NCBI GenBank assembly: GCA_944336625.1 | Contig: CALVLF010000037.1 | Coordinates: 1-45,359, forward strand | Length of the DNA: 45,359 bases | Direction: 5' to 3' | From: an uncultured Clostridia bacterium | GTDB lineage: Bacteria; Bacillota; Clostridia; Christensenellales; CAG-138 | Part shown: one piece after another, positions 7,661-15,751 of the stretch | How positions within the stretch are numbered: the first letter of the stretch is position 1 | How the letters are laid out: every line of letters begins with the position of its first letter | The notes under the pieces: generated by a model | The model's database searches: none | What the model saw: only the letters and a program-made list of their open reading frames with translations | What the model was told of the DNA's origin: nothing | Made by a program: the position numbers and the translations under genes

Positions 7661-8965
7661 CTATACCCGCCAGCAGGAGAAGCTGTAAGGGGGCAAAACT
7701 GCGCCCCCCGCAAGGGGAACGGTTTCCCCGGTACGTAGATCTGTCCCCTGGGCGGCGCCGGTATCCCAGCGGGCCTGGAAGGGCTGGGCGTCCGCATTGA
7801 TGGCCACCTGCACCCGCTCTCCATCCAGGGAACGCTGGAAAACATATTGCCGGTTGGTCAGCTGCAGCATGCGGTAATCGCCATAGCAGAGCGCCCGGCT
7901 GGACTGGCGGAGGCGGCTGAGCCAGGCAATATGCTCCGAAAGCAGGTTCCACTCCGGGGTGGAAAAGGCTGGCCGCAGGGCCGGATCCCCATCCCGCTTG
8001 CGGCCCTGGGCGCCCCATTCGCTGCCGTAATAGATGCAGGGGATGCCAGGCATGGTAAAGAGCAGGCCATAGACCAGGGGGATGTGGGCAGGATTTTGCA
8101 GGATGCTGGCCAGGCGCTCTACATCGTGGTTATCCGCGAAGGTGAAAAGGTGCTTATCCCGGTAAAGGGCCCAGGGCTCCGGGCCGGACTGCCGGGCGAT
8201 GCTGTGGGCAATTTCGAATAGGTTCATGGAATTAAAGCTGGAATACAGGCCCTTGTAGCATTCATAGTTGGTGCAGCTATCCAGCATGCCGGGGCGAAGG
8301 AGGCGGTTATAATCCCCGTGGAGGATCTCGCCCAGGAGGAAGAAATCCGGCCGCCGGGCCTTTACGAAGCCGTGGAGCCGGGCCATAAAGCTTTCTTCCA
8401 AAGTATAGGCCACATCCAACCGCAAGCCGTCGATTTCAAACCAGTCCATCCATTTCCCTACGCAATCCAGCAAATAATCTACCACAGCCGGATTCTGCAG
8501 GTTGAGCTCTACCAGCTCATAATGGCCTTCCCAGCCTTTATACCAGAAGCCGTCGTTATAGTTGCTGTTTCCCCCAAAGTCGATGTGGAACCAGTCCTTA
8601 TAGGGGCTGGCCTCCCGCTTTTCCTGCACATCCCGAAAGGCCCAGAAGCCCCGGCCCACGTGGTTAAACACCCCATCCAGCACCACATGGATGCCCTGCC
8701 CGTGCAGAGCCCGGCAAAGGGCGGCGAAATCTTCATTGGTGCCCAGCCGGGGGTCGATGCGCAGATAATCCCGGGTATCATAGCCATGGGCGTCGCTGTC
8801 AAACACCGGGGAAAAATAGACGGCGTTGATTCCCAAGCGCTGCAAATGGGGAATCCAATCAACCAGGCTGGCAATGGCATGGGACTGCTGCCCCTGGTTT
8901 TGCCAGGGTGCGCCGCACACGCCCAGGGGATAGAACTGATAAAATATGCTTTGCGTAAACCACAT
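7661..8965 (-). CDS. GH13 alpha-amylase-family glycosidase (cytoplasmic)
   Basis: A 434-residue glycoside hydrolase family 13 enzyme without signal peptide, so probably acting on imported maltodextrins. All four GH13 regions are visible: DGVFNH (Asp97-His102), GLRLDVA with nucleophile Asp184, LLGEILHG with acid/base Glu213, and FADNHD with His280-Asp281. The catalytic barrel starts almost at residue 1 (FYQFYPLG), and there is no extra N-terminal starch-binding domain as in neopullulanases. A short C-terminal beta domain ends with PPYSFSCWRV. The ATG follows a GGGAGG box. Neighbours on both sides are on the plus strand and unrelated, so it is probably monocistronic. Cyclomaltodextrinase or alpha-amylase activity cannot be separated from sequence alone. 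Confidence 0.9.
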   Translation of the reverse strand: MWFTQSIFYQFYPLGVCGAPWQNQGQQSHAIASLVDWIPHLQRLGINAVYFSPVFDSDAHGYDTRDYLRIDPRLGTNEDFAALCRALHGQGIHVVLDGVFNHVGRGFWAFRDVQEKREASPYKDWFHIDFGGNSNYNDGFWYKGWEGHYELVELNLQNPAVVDYLLDCVGKWMDWFEIDGLRLDVAYTLEESFMARLHGFVKARRPDFFLLGEILHGDYNRLLRPGMLDSCTNYECYKGLYSSFNSMNLFEIAHSIARQSGPEPWALYRDKHLFTFADNHDVERLASILQNPAHIPLVYGLLFTMPGIPCIYYGSEWGAQGRKRDGDPALRPAFSTPEWNLLSEHIAWLSRLRQSSRALCYGDYRMLQLTNRQYVFQRSLDGERVQVAINADAQPFQARWDTGAAQGTDLRTGETVPLAGGAVLPPYSFSCWRV

Positions 8966-9388
8966 ATAGACCTCCCGGATTAAGATAGAATCGAGCCGGC
9001 GTCCGCCGCGTATACCCTTAACGAATAAGCGCGTACGGGCCGGCCTTGGCCCGTTTTCTTGTTGCAGCCGCTGGAATTCGCGCTGGGAATCCGTCGCTCC
9101 TGCGCTGAAACTGGGCGCAAGGCAATCCTGCGCAGGCCGAAGCCTTTTCCCGGCCCCGCAGCCATCCTGGGGCCTATTGCAGGGGCCGCTACAAATCTAG
9201 GGGCTCAGCCTGCGAAAACCGTGTATCCCTTTGCCCGTTCAGGGTAAAAGCAGGCGGAACATTCTTCCGGCCACATAGCGGGGATCCGGCGCGCATCCAT
9301 GCAAGAGATTTTATAGGGTATTATAACATAATTCTACGGGCAGGAATAGCAGAGACAAAGAGGTGGTTAGCCGCCTACAGCTTTTATA
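8966..9388. other. 423-base gap between amylase and DegV genes
   Basis: The left part carries the amylase ribosome binding site. The middle is GC-rich with one terminator-like hairpin at 9035-9060. After about 9310 the sequence turns AT-rich and leads into the DegV promoter. I see no gene here; short open frames have no recognisable domain. Confidence 0.5.
9035..9060 (+). terminator. Terminator-like hairpin without an upstream plus-strand gene
   Basis: ACGGGCC (9035-9041) pairs with GGCCCGT (9048-9054) around a 6-base loop and runs into TTTTCTT. No plus-strand gene precedes it within 1.7 kb, so it is either a barrier to readthrough or a relic. Confidence 0.55.
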
Positions 9389-9417
9389 TTGGCAGAGCAT
9401 AGATAAAATGATATACT
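9389..9417 (+). promoter_or_regulatory. Sigma-A-type promoter for degV
   Basis: TTGGCA (9389-9394) and TATACT (9412-9417) are spaced by 17 bases, 50 bases before the DegV start. A second TATAAT lies at 9432-9437. Confidence 0.65.
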
Positions 9418-9466
9418 GGTATACTACACCCTATAATATGGGTAATTCATGCTAAGAGGAGTATTT

Positions 9467-10348
9467 ATGGGCTACCGAATCGTAACGGATGCGACGGCAG
9501 ACTTGACGGAGGAAATGCTGCAAGGCCTGCCTGCGCCCACCGTTGTATCCATGCCTATTAATATCGGCGGGGAGGATCATTCCTTTGGCCCCCAGGGCGA
9601 CCTGACGGTGGATCGATTTTATCAAACCCTGCGGGCGGGCAACTTCGCCACCACCTCCCAGGTTAATCCGCTGGTTTACCAGAAGGTATTCGAATCCATT
9701 CTGGCAGCGGGGGAGGATCTGATCTACCTCTGCTTTTCTTCCGGCCTCTCCAGCACCTACCAGGGCGCCTGCCTCTGCATGGAAAACCTCCGGGAACAGT
9801 ATCCGGAGCGGCAGATCCGCTATGTGGATACCCTTTCCGCCTCCATCGGGGAGGGGCACGTGGTGATGAAGGCCCTGGAGCTGCAAAAGCAGGGCGCAAC
9901 ATTGGATGCGCTGCAGGACTGGGTGGAGAAAAACCGCCTGCATATGTTCCACTTTTTTATGGTGGATACCTTCGAGCATCTGCGCAGGGGCGGCCGGGTT
10001 TCTGCCGCCGTTGCCATGGCCGGCACAGCCCTACAGATCAAGCCCATGCTCATCGTAGATGACGAAGGCAAGCTGGTGGTAGTGGATAAGCCCCGGGGGC
10101 GCAAACGGGCTGCCCAGCTTCTGCTGGAAAAGATGGAAAAGCTTTGGGATCCTGCCCTGGGCGATACGGTGCTGATTGGCCACGGCGACTGCCTGGCGGA
10201 GGCAGAAGGGCTGGCGGAGACAGTACGGCAGAATTTCCCCCAGGCCAAAATTATCATCGCTCCCGTAGGCCCCGTTATCGCATCCCACACCGGCCCTGGC
10301 ATCTTGGGCCTAACCTTCTGGAGCCGGCAGCGGGATCCCCGCCGCTGA
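9467..10348 (+). CDS. DegV-family fatty-acid-binding protein
   Basis: A 293-residue DegV protein. The family binds a fatty acid, and FakB members present it to the FakA kinase for phospholipid synthesis. I chose the ATG at 9467, 6 bases after AGAGGAGT, because it gives the standard opening MGYRIVTDATADL. The N-terminal DegV domain shows TTSQVNP and a FSSGLSSTYQ serine-rich binding loop. The C-terminal domain holds LRRGGRVSAA, with the conserved Arg-Gly-Gly-Arg turn, then the KPML segment and a final SHTGPGILGL. It has its own promoter and a strong terminator, so it is monocistronic. No fakA gene is in the window. Confidence 0.9.
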   Translation: MGYRIVTDATADLTEEMLQGLPAPTVVSMPINIGGEDHSFGPQGDLTVDRFYQTLRAGNFATTSQVNPLVYQKVFESILAAGEDLIYLCFSSGLSSTYQGACLCMENLREQYPERQIRYVDTLSASIGEGHVVMKALELQKQGATLDALQDWVEKNRLHMFHFFMVDTFEHLRRGGRVSAAVAMAGTALQIKPMLIVDDEGKLVVVDKPRGRKRAAQLLLEKMEKLWDPALGDTVLIGHGDCLAEAEGLAETVRQNFPQAKIIIAPVGPVIASHTGPGILGLTFWSRQRDPRR

Positions 10349-10375
10349 ACAACCTCAACACCATAGGGCATTCAT

Positions 10376-10405
10376 CCTGGCCTGACTTGCAGGCCGGGCT
10401 TTTTT
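10376..10405 (+). terminator. Rho-independent terminator of degV
   Basis: CCTGGCCTG (10376-10384) pairs with CAGGCCGGG (10390-10398), with one G-T pair and a 5-base loop, followed by CTTTTTT. Confidence 0.85.
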
Positions 10406-10446
10406 ACGCCTGCATATTGTACGGGTTATGCCAACATCTGCCGGAC

Positions 10447-10476
10447 TTGACAGGGAACTGCAGGACGGTTTATTAT
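10447..10476 (+). promoter_or_regulatory. Promoter of the MarR-ABC exporter operon
   Basis: TTGACA (10447-10452) and TATTAT (10471-10476) are separated by 18 bases. The -10 box runs into the palindrome at 10475-10503. Confidence 0.7.
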
Positions 10477-10503
10477 TGATACGGCAACTATTGCTATATC
10501 AAT
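10475..10503 (+). promoter_or_regulatory. 29-bp dyad, probable MarR operator
   Basis: ATTGATACGGCAA and TTGCTATATCAAT flank a CTA centre; 11 of 13 positions are complementary. It starts inside the -10 box and covers the expected transcription start, 19 bases before the MarR start codon. That is where an autoregulating MarR repressor normally binds. Binding is inferred. Confidence 0.65.
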
Positions 10504-10521
10504 ATTCATTTTGGAGACACC

Positions 10522-10968
10522 ATGGAAGAATCATTCCACATGCTGTTATACCGGGCCTTTCACGCCCAGCGCAACTTTTTACGGCCCAGCCTGGAAGAGA
10601 TAGGCCTGGGCGCAGGCCAGCCCAAGCTCATTACCTATTTGGCAGAGCACGGGCCCTGCCATCAGCAGGAGCTTGCAAACTACTTCGAGGTAGATCCTGC
10701 TACGGTTTCCCGCATGATAGATTCCCTGAAAAAAGGGGGATTCATTACCCAAGTTGCCGACGAAAGCAGCCGGCGGCGCAACCGCATTGACCTGACGGAG
10801 CGGGGGCGGGAGGCCGCTTCCCAATGGAAGGCGCGATGCAGACAGCTGGAGGAGATTCTCCTCCAGGGCTTCGATGCGGAAGGGCGGCAGCGCTTTGCTG
10901 GCGATTTGCGCCGGGTATATGAAAACCTGCATAACTGGAAAGGACGGGCGGAACATGGAGGATTTTAA
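10522..10968 (+). CDS. MarR-family transcriptional regulator
   Basis: A 148-residue winged-helix protein of normal MarR length. The helix-turn-helix covers about residues 45-70 (QELANYFEVDPATVSRMIDS) and the wing is the following DESSRRRNRIDLT segment. The family usually represses its own operon and is released by small ligands, often toxic or phenolic compounds. The next gene starts 14 bases before this one ends, and a second exporter half follows, so it almost certainly controls the ABC exporter. The palindrome over its promoter supports autoregulation. A recognisable ligand pocket cannot be read from the sequence. Confidence 0.9.
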   Translation: MEESFHMLLYRAFHAQRNFLRPSLEEIGLGAGQPKLITYLAEHGPCHQQELANYFEVDPATVSRMIDSLKKGGFITQVADESSRRRNRIDLTERGREAASQWKARCRQLEEILLQGFDAEGRQRFAGDLRRVYENLHNWKGRAEHGGF

Positions 10969-12706
10969 GCGGCTCCTGGCCTATTTGGGGCCTTACAGGC
11001 GGGATCTTTTCATCGGCGCCTTCTTCGTGCTGGTGGAAACTTGCTTTGAGCTGGTTATCCCCGTTTTGATGGCGGATTTGATCGATGTTGGCGTTGCCAA
11101 CCGGGACCTGAATTTTATCCTACATAAAGGCGTGCAGATGGGCATCTGTGCTCTTCTTTCTTTGATAAGTGGTTTGCTTTATGCCCGATTTGCCGCCCGG
11201 GCTGCCTTTGGCTGGGGCGCCCGCATTCGAGAAGCACAGTTTGCCCGGGTACAGGATTTCGCCTTTTCTAATTTGGATCACTTCCAGGCTTCCTCCCTGG
11301 TGACCCGCCTGACTACCGACGTGACGGTTCTGCAAAACGCCATTAACGGGGGCTTTCGTCCTTTGGTCCGCAGCCCGCTGATGCTGCTGCTGGGCATTGG
11401 CTTCTCCTTTGCCATGCACGCAGGGCTATCCCTGATTTTTTTCCTTTGCGCCCCCATTCTGGGCTTCGTCCTTTATCGGGTGGTGAAGAAGGTAGCCCCC
11501 ATGTATACCCGCCTCCAGCAGGTAGTGGACCAGCTCAACCACCGGGTGCAGGAAAGCTTGATCGCCATACGGGCAGTCAAGGCCTTTGTGCGGGCGGAGC
11601 GGGAGGAGGAGCGCTTTGCCATCGCCAACCAGGCCCTGATGGATACCAGCGAAAGGACCTTCCACTATACCGTTCTCAACCTGCCAGCCTTCCAGCTTTC
11701 CATGTATGTATCCGTCGTGCTCATTATGTGGTTCGGCGGGAATCTGGTTCTTACGGCCCAGATGGAGGTGGGCGATCTGACGGGGTTCTTCAGCTACGTT
11801 TTGCAGGTAATGAACTCCATGATGCTCCTCTCCAATGTATTCCTTCTGCTGACCCGCTCCCTGGCCAGCGCCCGGCGCATTGCCCAGGTGCTGGATGAGC
11901 CTGTGGCGCTTACCAGCCCCCCGGAGCCGGTGGAGGAAATCCCGGATGGCCGCATCGACTTTGAAAATGTTTCCTTCAAATATAAAGCCGGGGCCCGGGA
12001 ATATGCCCTTTCGGATGTGGAGCTCCATATCGCCCCAGGGCAGACCGTGGGCATCCTGGGCGGAACCGGCTCCGCCAAAAGCACCCTGGTGCAGCTTATC
12101 CCCCGCTTATATGACGCCACGGAAGGGGTGGTAAAGGTGGGGGGCCGGGACGTGCGGGAATATTCCCTTTCCGCCCTGCGGGACGCCGTAGGCATCGTTT
12201 TGCAGAAAAACGTCCTGTTTTCCGGCACCATTCGGGAAAACCTGCTTTGGGGGAATCCGGCGGCAACCGAGGCGGAGCTTTGGGAGGCCTGCCGCATGGC
12301 TGGGGCCGAGGAATTCCTCCGCCGCATGCCCAAGGGGCTGGATACGGACCTGGGCCAGGGGGGCGTCAACGTTTCCGGGGGGCAGAAGCAGCGGCTGTGC
12401 ATCGCCCGCACGCTGCTGAAAAAGCCCAAGATTCTCATCTTTGATGATTCCACCAGCGCCGTGGATACGGCTACGGAGGCGGAGATCCGCAAGGCTTTGG
12501 GGCAGCTGCAGGATGTAACCATCCTCATCATTGCCCAGCGGGTAATCTCCGTCATGCATGCGGATGTGATCCTCGTCCTGGAGGATGGGCGGATCCATGC
12601 CAGCGGTTCCCATTCGGAACTGCTGGCCCATGACCCGATCTACCAGGAAATTTATGATTCCCAAATGAAAGGGGGGCAGGTCCATGGCCAGACAGCTGAG
12701 CGGTAA
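10955..12706 (+). CDS. ABC exporter half-transporter with degenerate ATP site
   Basis: A 583-residue fused membrane plus nucleotide-binding protein, first half of a heterodimeric multidrug-type exporter. The start is the ATG at 10955, overlapping the MarR gene by 14 bases. The membrane domain (about 1-310) has the usual six hydrophobic segments. In the ATPase domain the Walker A reads GGTGSAKST (369-377), with Ala374 where Gly is normal. The signature is VSGGQ (473-477). Walker B is ILIFD followed by Asp498 where the catalytic Glu is expected. Together with the canonical partner downstream, this is the asymmetric arrangement known from BmrCD, LmrCD and TM287/288. The transported compound is unknown. 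Confidence 0.9.
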   Translation: MEDFKRLLAYLGPYRRDLFIGAFFVLVETCFELVIPVLMADLIDVGVANRDLNFILHKGVQMGICALLSLISGLLYARFAARAAFGWGARIREAQFARVQDFAFSNLDHFQASSLVTRLTTDVTVLQNAINGGFRPLVRSPLMLLLGIGFSFAMHAGLSLIFFLCAPILGFVLYRVVKKVAPMYTRLQQVVDQLNHRVQESLIAIRAVKAFVRAEREEERFAIANQALMDTSERTFHYTVLNLPAFQLSMYVSVVLIMWFGGNLVLTAQMEVGDLTGFFSYVLQVMNSMMLLSNVFLLLTRSLASARRIAQVLDEPVALTSPPEPVEEIPDGRIDFENVSFKYKAGAREYALSDVELHIAPGQTVGILGGTGSAKSTLVQLIPRLYDATEGVVKVGGRDVREYSLSALRDAVGIVLQKNVLFSGTIRENLLWGNPAATEAELWEACRMAGAEEFLRRMPKGLDTDLGQGGVNVSGGQKQRLCIARTLLKKPKILIFDDSTSAVDTATEAEIRKALGQLQDVTILIIAQRVISVMHADVILVLEDGRIHASGSHSELLAHDPIYQEIYDSQMKGGQVHGQTAER

Positions 12707-14504
12707 AAAGCCCCAAAACCTCCGCTATACGCTCCACGCCCTGCTGGCTTATATGGGGCGGCATAAATTCCTGCTCTTGGCCGTTACCCTGCTGGTTTCC
12801 ATCAGCGCCCTGGCCAACCTGGCCGGTACCTATATGATCCGGCCCGTGGTCAACAGCTTGGCAGGCGGGGACCGGAGCCAGCTGATTCGGGGCGTTATCC
12901 TGACGGCAGCCATTTATGGCCTGGGGGTGCTCTGCGCCTTTGGCTATACCCAGACCATGGTCAAAGCAGCCCAACGCATCCTGTATGATATCCGGCGGGA
13001 TCTTTTTGCCCATTTACAAACCCTGCCCCTGCGCTTTTTCGATACCCGGCGCCACGGGGACATCATGAGCTACTTCACTAACGATGTGGACACCATCTCG
13101 GATGCCCTGAACAACAGCTTTGCCGTTGTGATCCAGAGCTTCATCCAGATGGCCGGCACCCTGGCCCTCCTTTTCGTGCTGAACTGGCGCCTATCCCTGG
13201 TGGTAACCCTGTTTTACCTGGCCATGTTCCTTTATATCCGTTTCAGCGGCCGCCGGAGCAAGGCCTATTACAAGCGCCAACAGGAGAGCCTGGGGGATCT
13301 GGATGGCTATATTGAGGAGATGGTAAACGGCCAGAAGGTGGTAAAGGTATTCAACCACGAGGCTGCCAGCCTGGCGGCCTTCCGGGAAAAAAACGAGGCC
13401 CTTCGCCGGGCCGGCACCGGCGCCCAGTCCTATGCAGCTACCATGATCCCGGCGGTGGTAAGCATTTCCTATGTGAATTATGCCATTGTAGCCGTATTAG
13501 GGGGCCTTATGGCCCTGGCCGGGGAAACGGACATTGGCAGCCTGGCCAGCTATCTCGTCTTTGTGCGCCAGGCCGCCGCCCCCACCAACCAGTTTACCAA
13601 CCAGGGCAACTTCCTGCTGGCGGCTTTGGCTGGGGCGGAGCGGGTTTTTACCGTCATGGATGAAAAACCGGAGGTGGATGCAGGCGAGATATCCCTCGTA
13701 TCTCGGGCGGCACCGGAGGAAGGGGAAAGCCGCTGGGCATGGCAGCATCCCGATGGGCAGCTTACGCCCCTTAGAGGGGATGTGCGCTTTGAAAAGGTGG
13801 ATTTCGGCTATGAAAGCGGCCAGCCCATCCTCCATAATATCTCCCTTTACGCCAAGCCCGGCCAGAAGATCGCCTTCGTGGGCTCCACCGGCGCTGGGAA
13901 AACCACCATCACCAACCTGATCAACCGCTTTTACGACGTGCAGGACGGCCGTATCCTGTATGACGGCATCGACGTCCGGCAGATTCGCAAAGGGGACCTG
14001 CGGCGCTCCCTGGGCATGGTTTTGCAGGATACCCACCTGTTTACCGGCACCATTGCGGAGAATATCCGCTTTGGCAAGCTGGATGCTACTCAGGCAGAGA
14101 TCGAAGCCGCCGCCCGCATCGCCAATGCGGACTCCTTCATCCGCCGCCTTCCCGAGGGCTATGATACCCTGCTGACTGCGGACGGAGCCAACCTCTCCCA
14201 GGGCCAGCGGCAGCTGCTTGCCATTGCCCGGGCCGCCGTGGCGGATCCGCCGGTACTGATCCTGGATGAGGCCACCTCCTCCATCGACACCCGGACCGAG
14301 GCCCTGATCGAAAAGGGCATGGACCAGCTTATGGAAGGGCGCACCGTATTCGTGATCGCCCACCGGCTGAGCACCGTGCGCAATGCGGATGCCATCATGG
14401 TCCTGGAGCATGGGCGCATCATAGAGCGGGGGGACCATGAAAGCCTTCTGGCCCAGCAGGGCATGTATTACCGGCTGTATAATGGCATGTTTGAGCTGGA
14501 ATAA
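12684..14504 (+). CDS. ABC exporter half-transporter with canonical Walker motifs
   Basis: The 606-residue partner of the preceding half-transporter, beginning 23 bases before that gene ends. The membrane domain (about 20-330) is followed by an ATPase domain with intact Walker A (GSTGAGKTT) and Walker B with catalytic Glu (VLILDEATSS). Its signature motif is LSQGQ in place of LSGGQ. In heterodimeric exporters one composite site is catalytic: this subunit gives the Walker A/B and the partner gives the intact VSGGQ signature, which matches what is seen here. The insertion around residues 335-365 before the ATPase domain is typical of this subunit class. It is exported cargo, not import, that the fold implies; the cargo is unknown. 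Confidence 0.9.
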   Translation: MARQLSGKKPQNLRYTLHALLAYMGRHKFLLLAVTLLVSISALANLAGTYMIRPVVNSLAGGDRSQLIRGVILTAAIYGLGVLCAFGYTQTMVKAAQRILYDIRRDLFAHLQTLPLRFFDTRRHGDIMSYFTNDVDTISDALNNSFAVVIQSFIQMAGTLALLFVLNWRLSLVVTLFYLAMFLYIRFSGRRSKAYYKRQQESLGDLDGYIEEMVNGQKVVKVFNHEAASLAAFREKNEALRRAGTGAQSYAATMIPAVVSISYVNYAIVAVLGGLMALAGETDIGSLASYLVFVRQAAAPTNQFTNQGNFLLAALAGAERVFTVMDEKPEVDAGEISLVSRAAPEEGESRWAWQHPDGQLTPLRGDVRFEKVDFGYESGQPILHNISLYAKPGQKIAFVGSTGAGKTTITNLINRFYDVQDGRILYDGIDVRQIRKGDLRRSLGMVLQDTHLFTGTIAENIRFGKLDATQAEIEAAARIANADSFIRRLPEGYDTLLTADGANLSQGQRQLLAIARAAVADPPVLILDEATSSIDTRTEALIEKGMDQLMEGRTVFVIAHRLSTVRNADAIMVLEHGRIIERGDHESLLAQQGMYYRLYNGMFELE

Positions 14505-14527
14505 GGCCCCTGGCAGGCAAATCGGGA

Positions 14528-14559
14528 AAAGGGAGGCGGCAGGAATGCCGCCTCCCTTT
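14528..14559 (+). terminator. Rho-independent terminator of the ABC exporter operon
   Basis: A perfect 14-bp stem: AAAGGGAGGCGGCA (14528-14541) with TGCCGCCTCCCTTT (14546-14559) around GGAA. The T-run is short. Confidence 0.75.
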
Positions 14560-14664
14560 GTAGCTTAAAACCCAGAAGAGAGCCCCTGGCTCTGCTGCCT
14601 TTGAATTTCCCCGGCCTGGTGGAAGTAGGGGATGGAAAAAATAAGAAAATGCAATCTGGATGAA

Positions 14665-14686
14665 AATATTGACACGAGTAAATATT
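14665..14686 (+). promoter_or_regulatory. Inverted repeat over the promoter, probable LacI-type operator
   Basis: AATATTGAC (14665-14673) and GTAAATATT (14678-14686) are complementary at 8 of 9 positions around ACGA. The repeat overlaps the -35 box, a position suited to autorepression by the LacI regulator that follows. Confidence 0.45.
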
Positions 14687-14697
14687 GCGATTATAAT
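14669..14697 (+). promoter_or_regulatory. Perfect-consensus sigma-A promoter
   Basis: TTGACA (14669-14674), a 17-base spacer and TATAAT (14692-14697), 48 bases before the LacI start codon. A promoter this strong in front of a repressor-led operon suggests tight repression. Confidence 0.85.
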
Positions 14698-14745
14698 AGA
14701 CCCTACAAGCAGCTGAATCGCCAATTACCTCAGGAGAACCCTACA

Positions 14746-15741
14746 ATGCCATACAAGCGAAGCGATATTGCAAAACGGGCTGGTGTGTCCGAAGCTGTGG
14801 TGTCTTATGTTCTAAATAATTCTAACTATGTCAGCGAGGCCAAGCGAAAAGCCGTACTGCAAGCAGTGGAGGATTTGGGCTATACGCCTAACCTGGTCGC
14901 CCGCAGCATGAAAACGGGAAAAAGCTATTGCTTTGCCATTGTGGCAGACGATATTCGCAATGAAATGTTTGCCGAAATGCTGTATTATATGGAGCGCTTT
15001 TCCTTTGAACATGGCTACTCGGTTACCCTTTGTTCCGCGAAATACGATGCGGATTTTATAAAACTCCTGCTGTCCCGCCGCTTTGAAGGCGTTTTTATGA
15101 CCAGCAATGGCTTTTCCAGCCAGCAGCTTAATCAGCTTGTTGCGGCGGGAACAGCAGTGATACTTTTTCAGTCTCGGCTTTATACGGGGCTGGATGAACG
15201 GATCATTGTACAAAACATAGATTTCCGCAAAAGCGTGTACATTGCCGTAGAGCATCTTTTAAACCTGGGGCACAAACGGATTGCTTTTATTCCACCATAT
15301 TTGTATAACGAAGGACATTCCCGGGAAAACCCATTGCGGACGGCTTCGTTTGTTGAAAGCATGGCCGGCAAAGGATTTGGCATAGTTTGCCCCTGCGTGG
15401 GCAGTTATGAACAGATCAGCGACTGGGCCCAGGCGCAGGCTGCCGAGGGTATTACGGCTTTTATCGCCAGCAATGATACAGAGGCAGCCTATATCTTAAA
15501 GCGGCTTCAAGAAAAGGGGCTATCTATTCCCAGGGATGTTTCCATTATCGGGCTGGATGACACATTCGCTTCAACCATAACAACGCCCGCTATCTCTTCT
15601 GTAGGATTTGACAAAAGAAAGTTTGTAACAGCTTTGATCGATAACCTGCTTCATGCTGTAAAAGGGGAGCCCGTTGCCAACCAGTGCTTTGATGTTTCCC
15701 TTGTAAAAAGGGAAAGCACGGGACAAGCCCCGGATAGGTAA
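14746..15741 (+). CDS. LacI-family regulator heading the split-transketolase operon
   Basis: A 331-residue LacI/GalR repressor. The ATG follows a CAGGAGAA box and gives the standard opening, with the helix-turn-helix in about residues 4-26 (RSDIAKRAGVSEAVVSYVLN) and hinge helix PNLVARSMKTG. The ligand domain is a periplasmic-binding-protein fold with IPRDVSIIGLDDTF near its end, the usual sugar-repressor motif. It is the first gene of a six-gene operon; the next gene starts 10 bases after its stop. The inducer is therefore probably the substrate or an intermediate of that operon, most likely a sugar or sugar acid (inference). Confidence 0.9.
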   Translation: MPYKRSDIAKRAGVSEAVVSYVLNNSNYVSEAKRKAVLQAVEDLGYTPNLVARSMKTGKSYCFAIVADDIRNEMFAEMLYYMERFSFEHGYSVTLCSAKYDADFIKLLLSRRFEGVFMTSNGFSSQQLNQLVAAGTAVILFQSRLYTGLDERIIVQNIDFRKSVYIAVEHLLNLGHKRIAFIPPYLYNEGHSRENPLRTASFVESMAGKGFGIVCPCVGSYEQISDWAQAQAAEGITAFIASNDTEAAYILKRLQEKGLSIPRDVSIIGLDDTFASTITTPAISSVGFDKRKFVTALIDNLLHAVKGEPVANQCFDVSLVKRESTGQAPDR

Positions 15742-15751
15742 AGGACGATAA

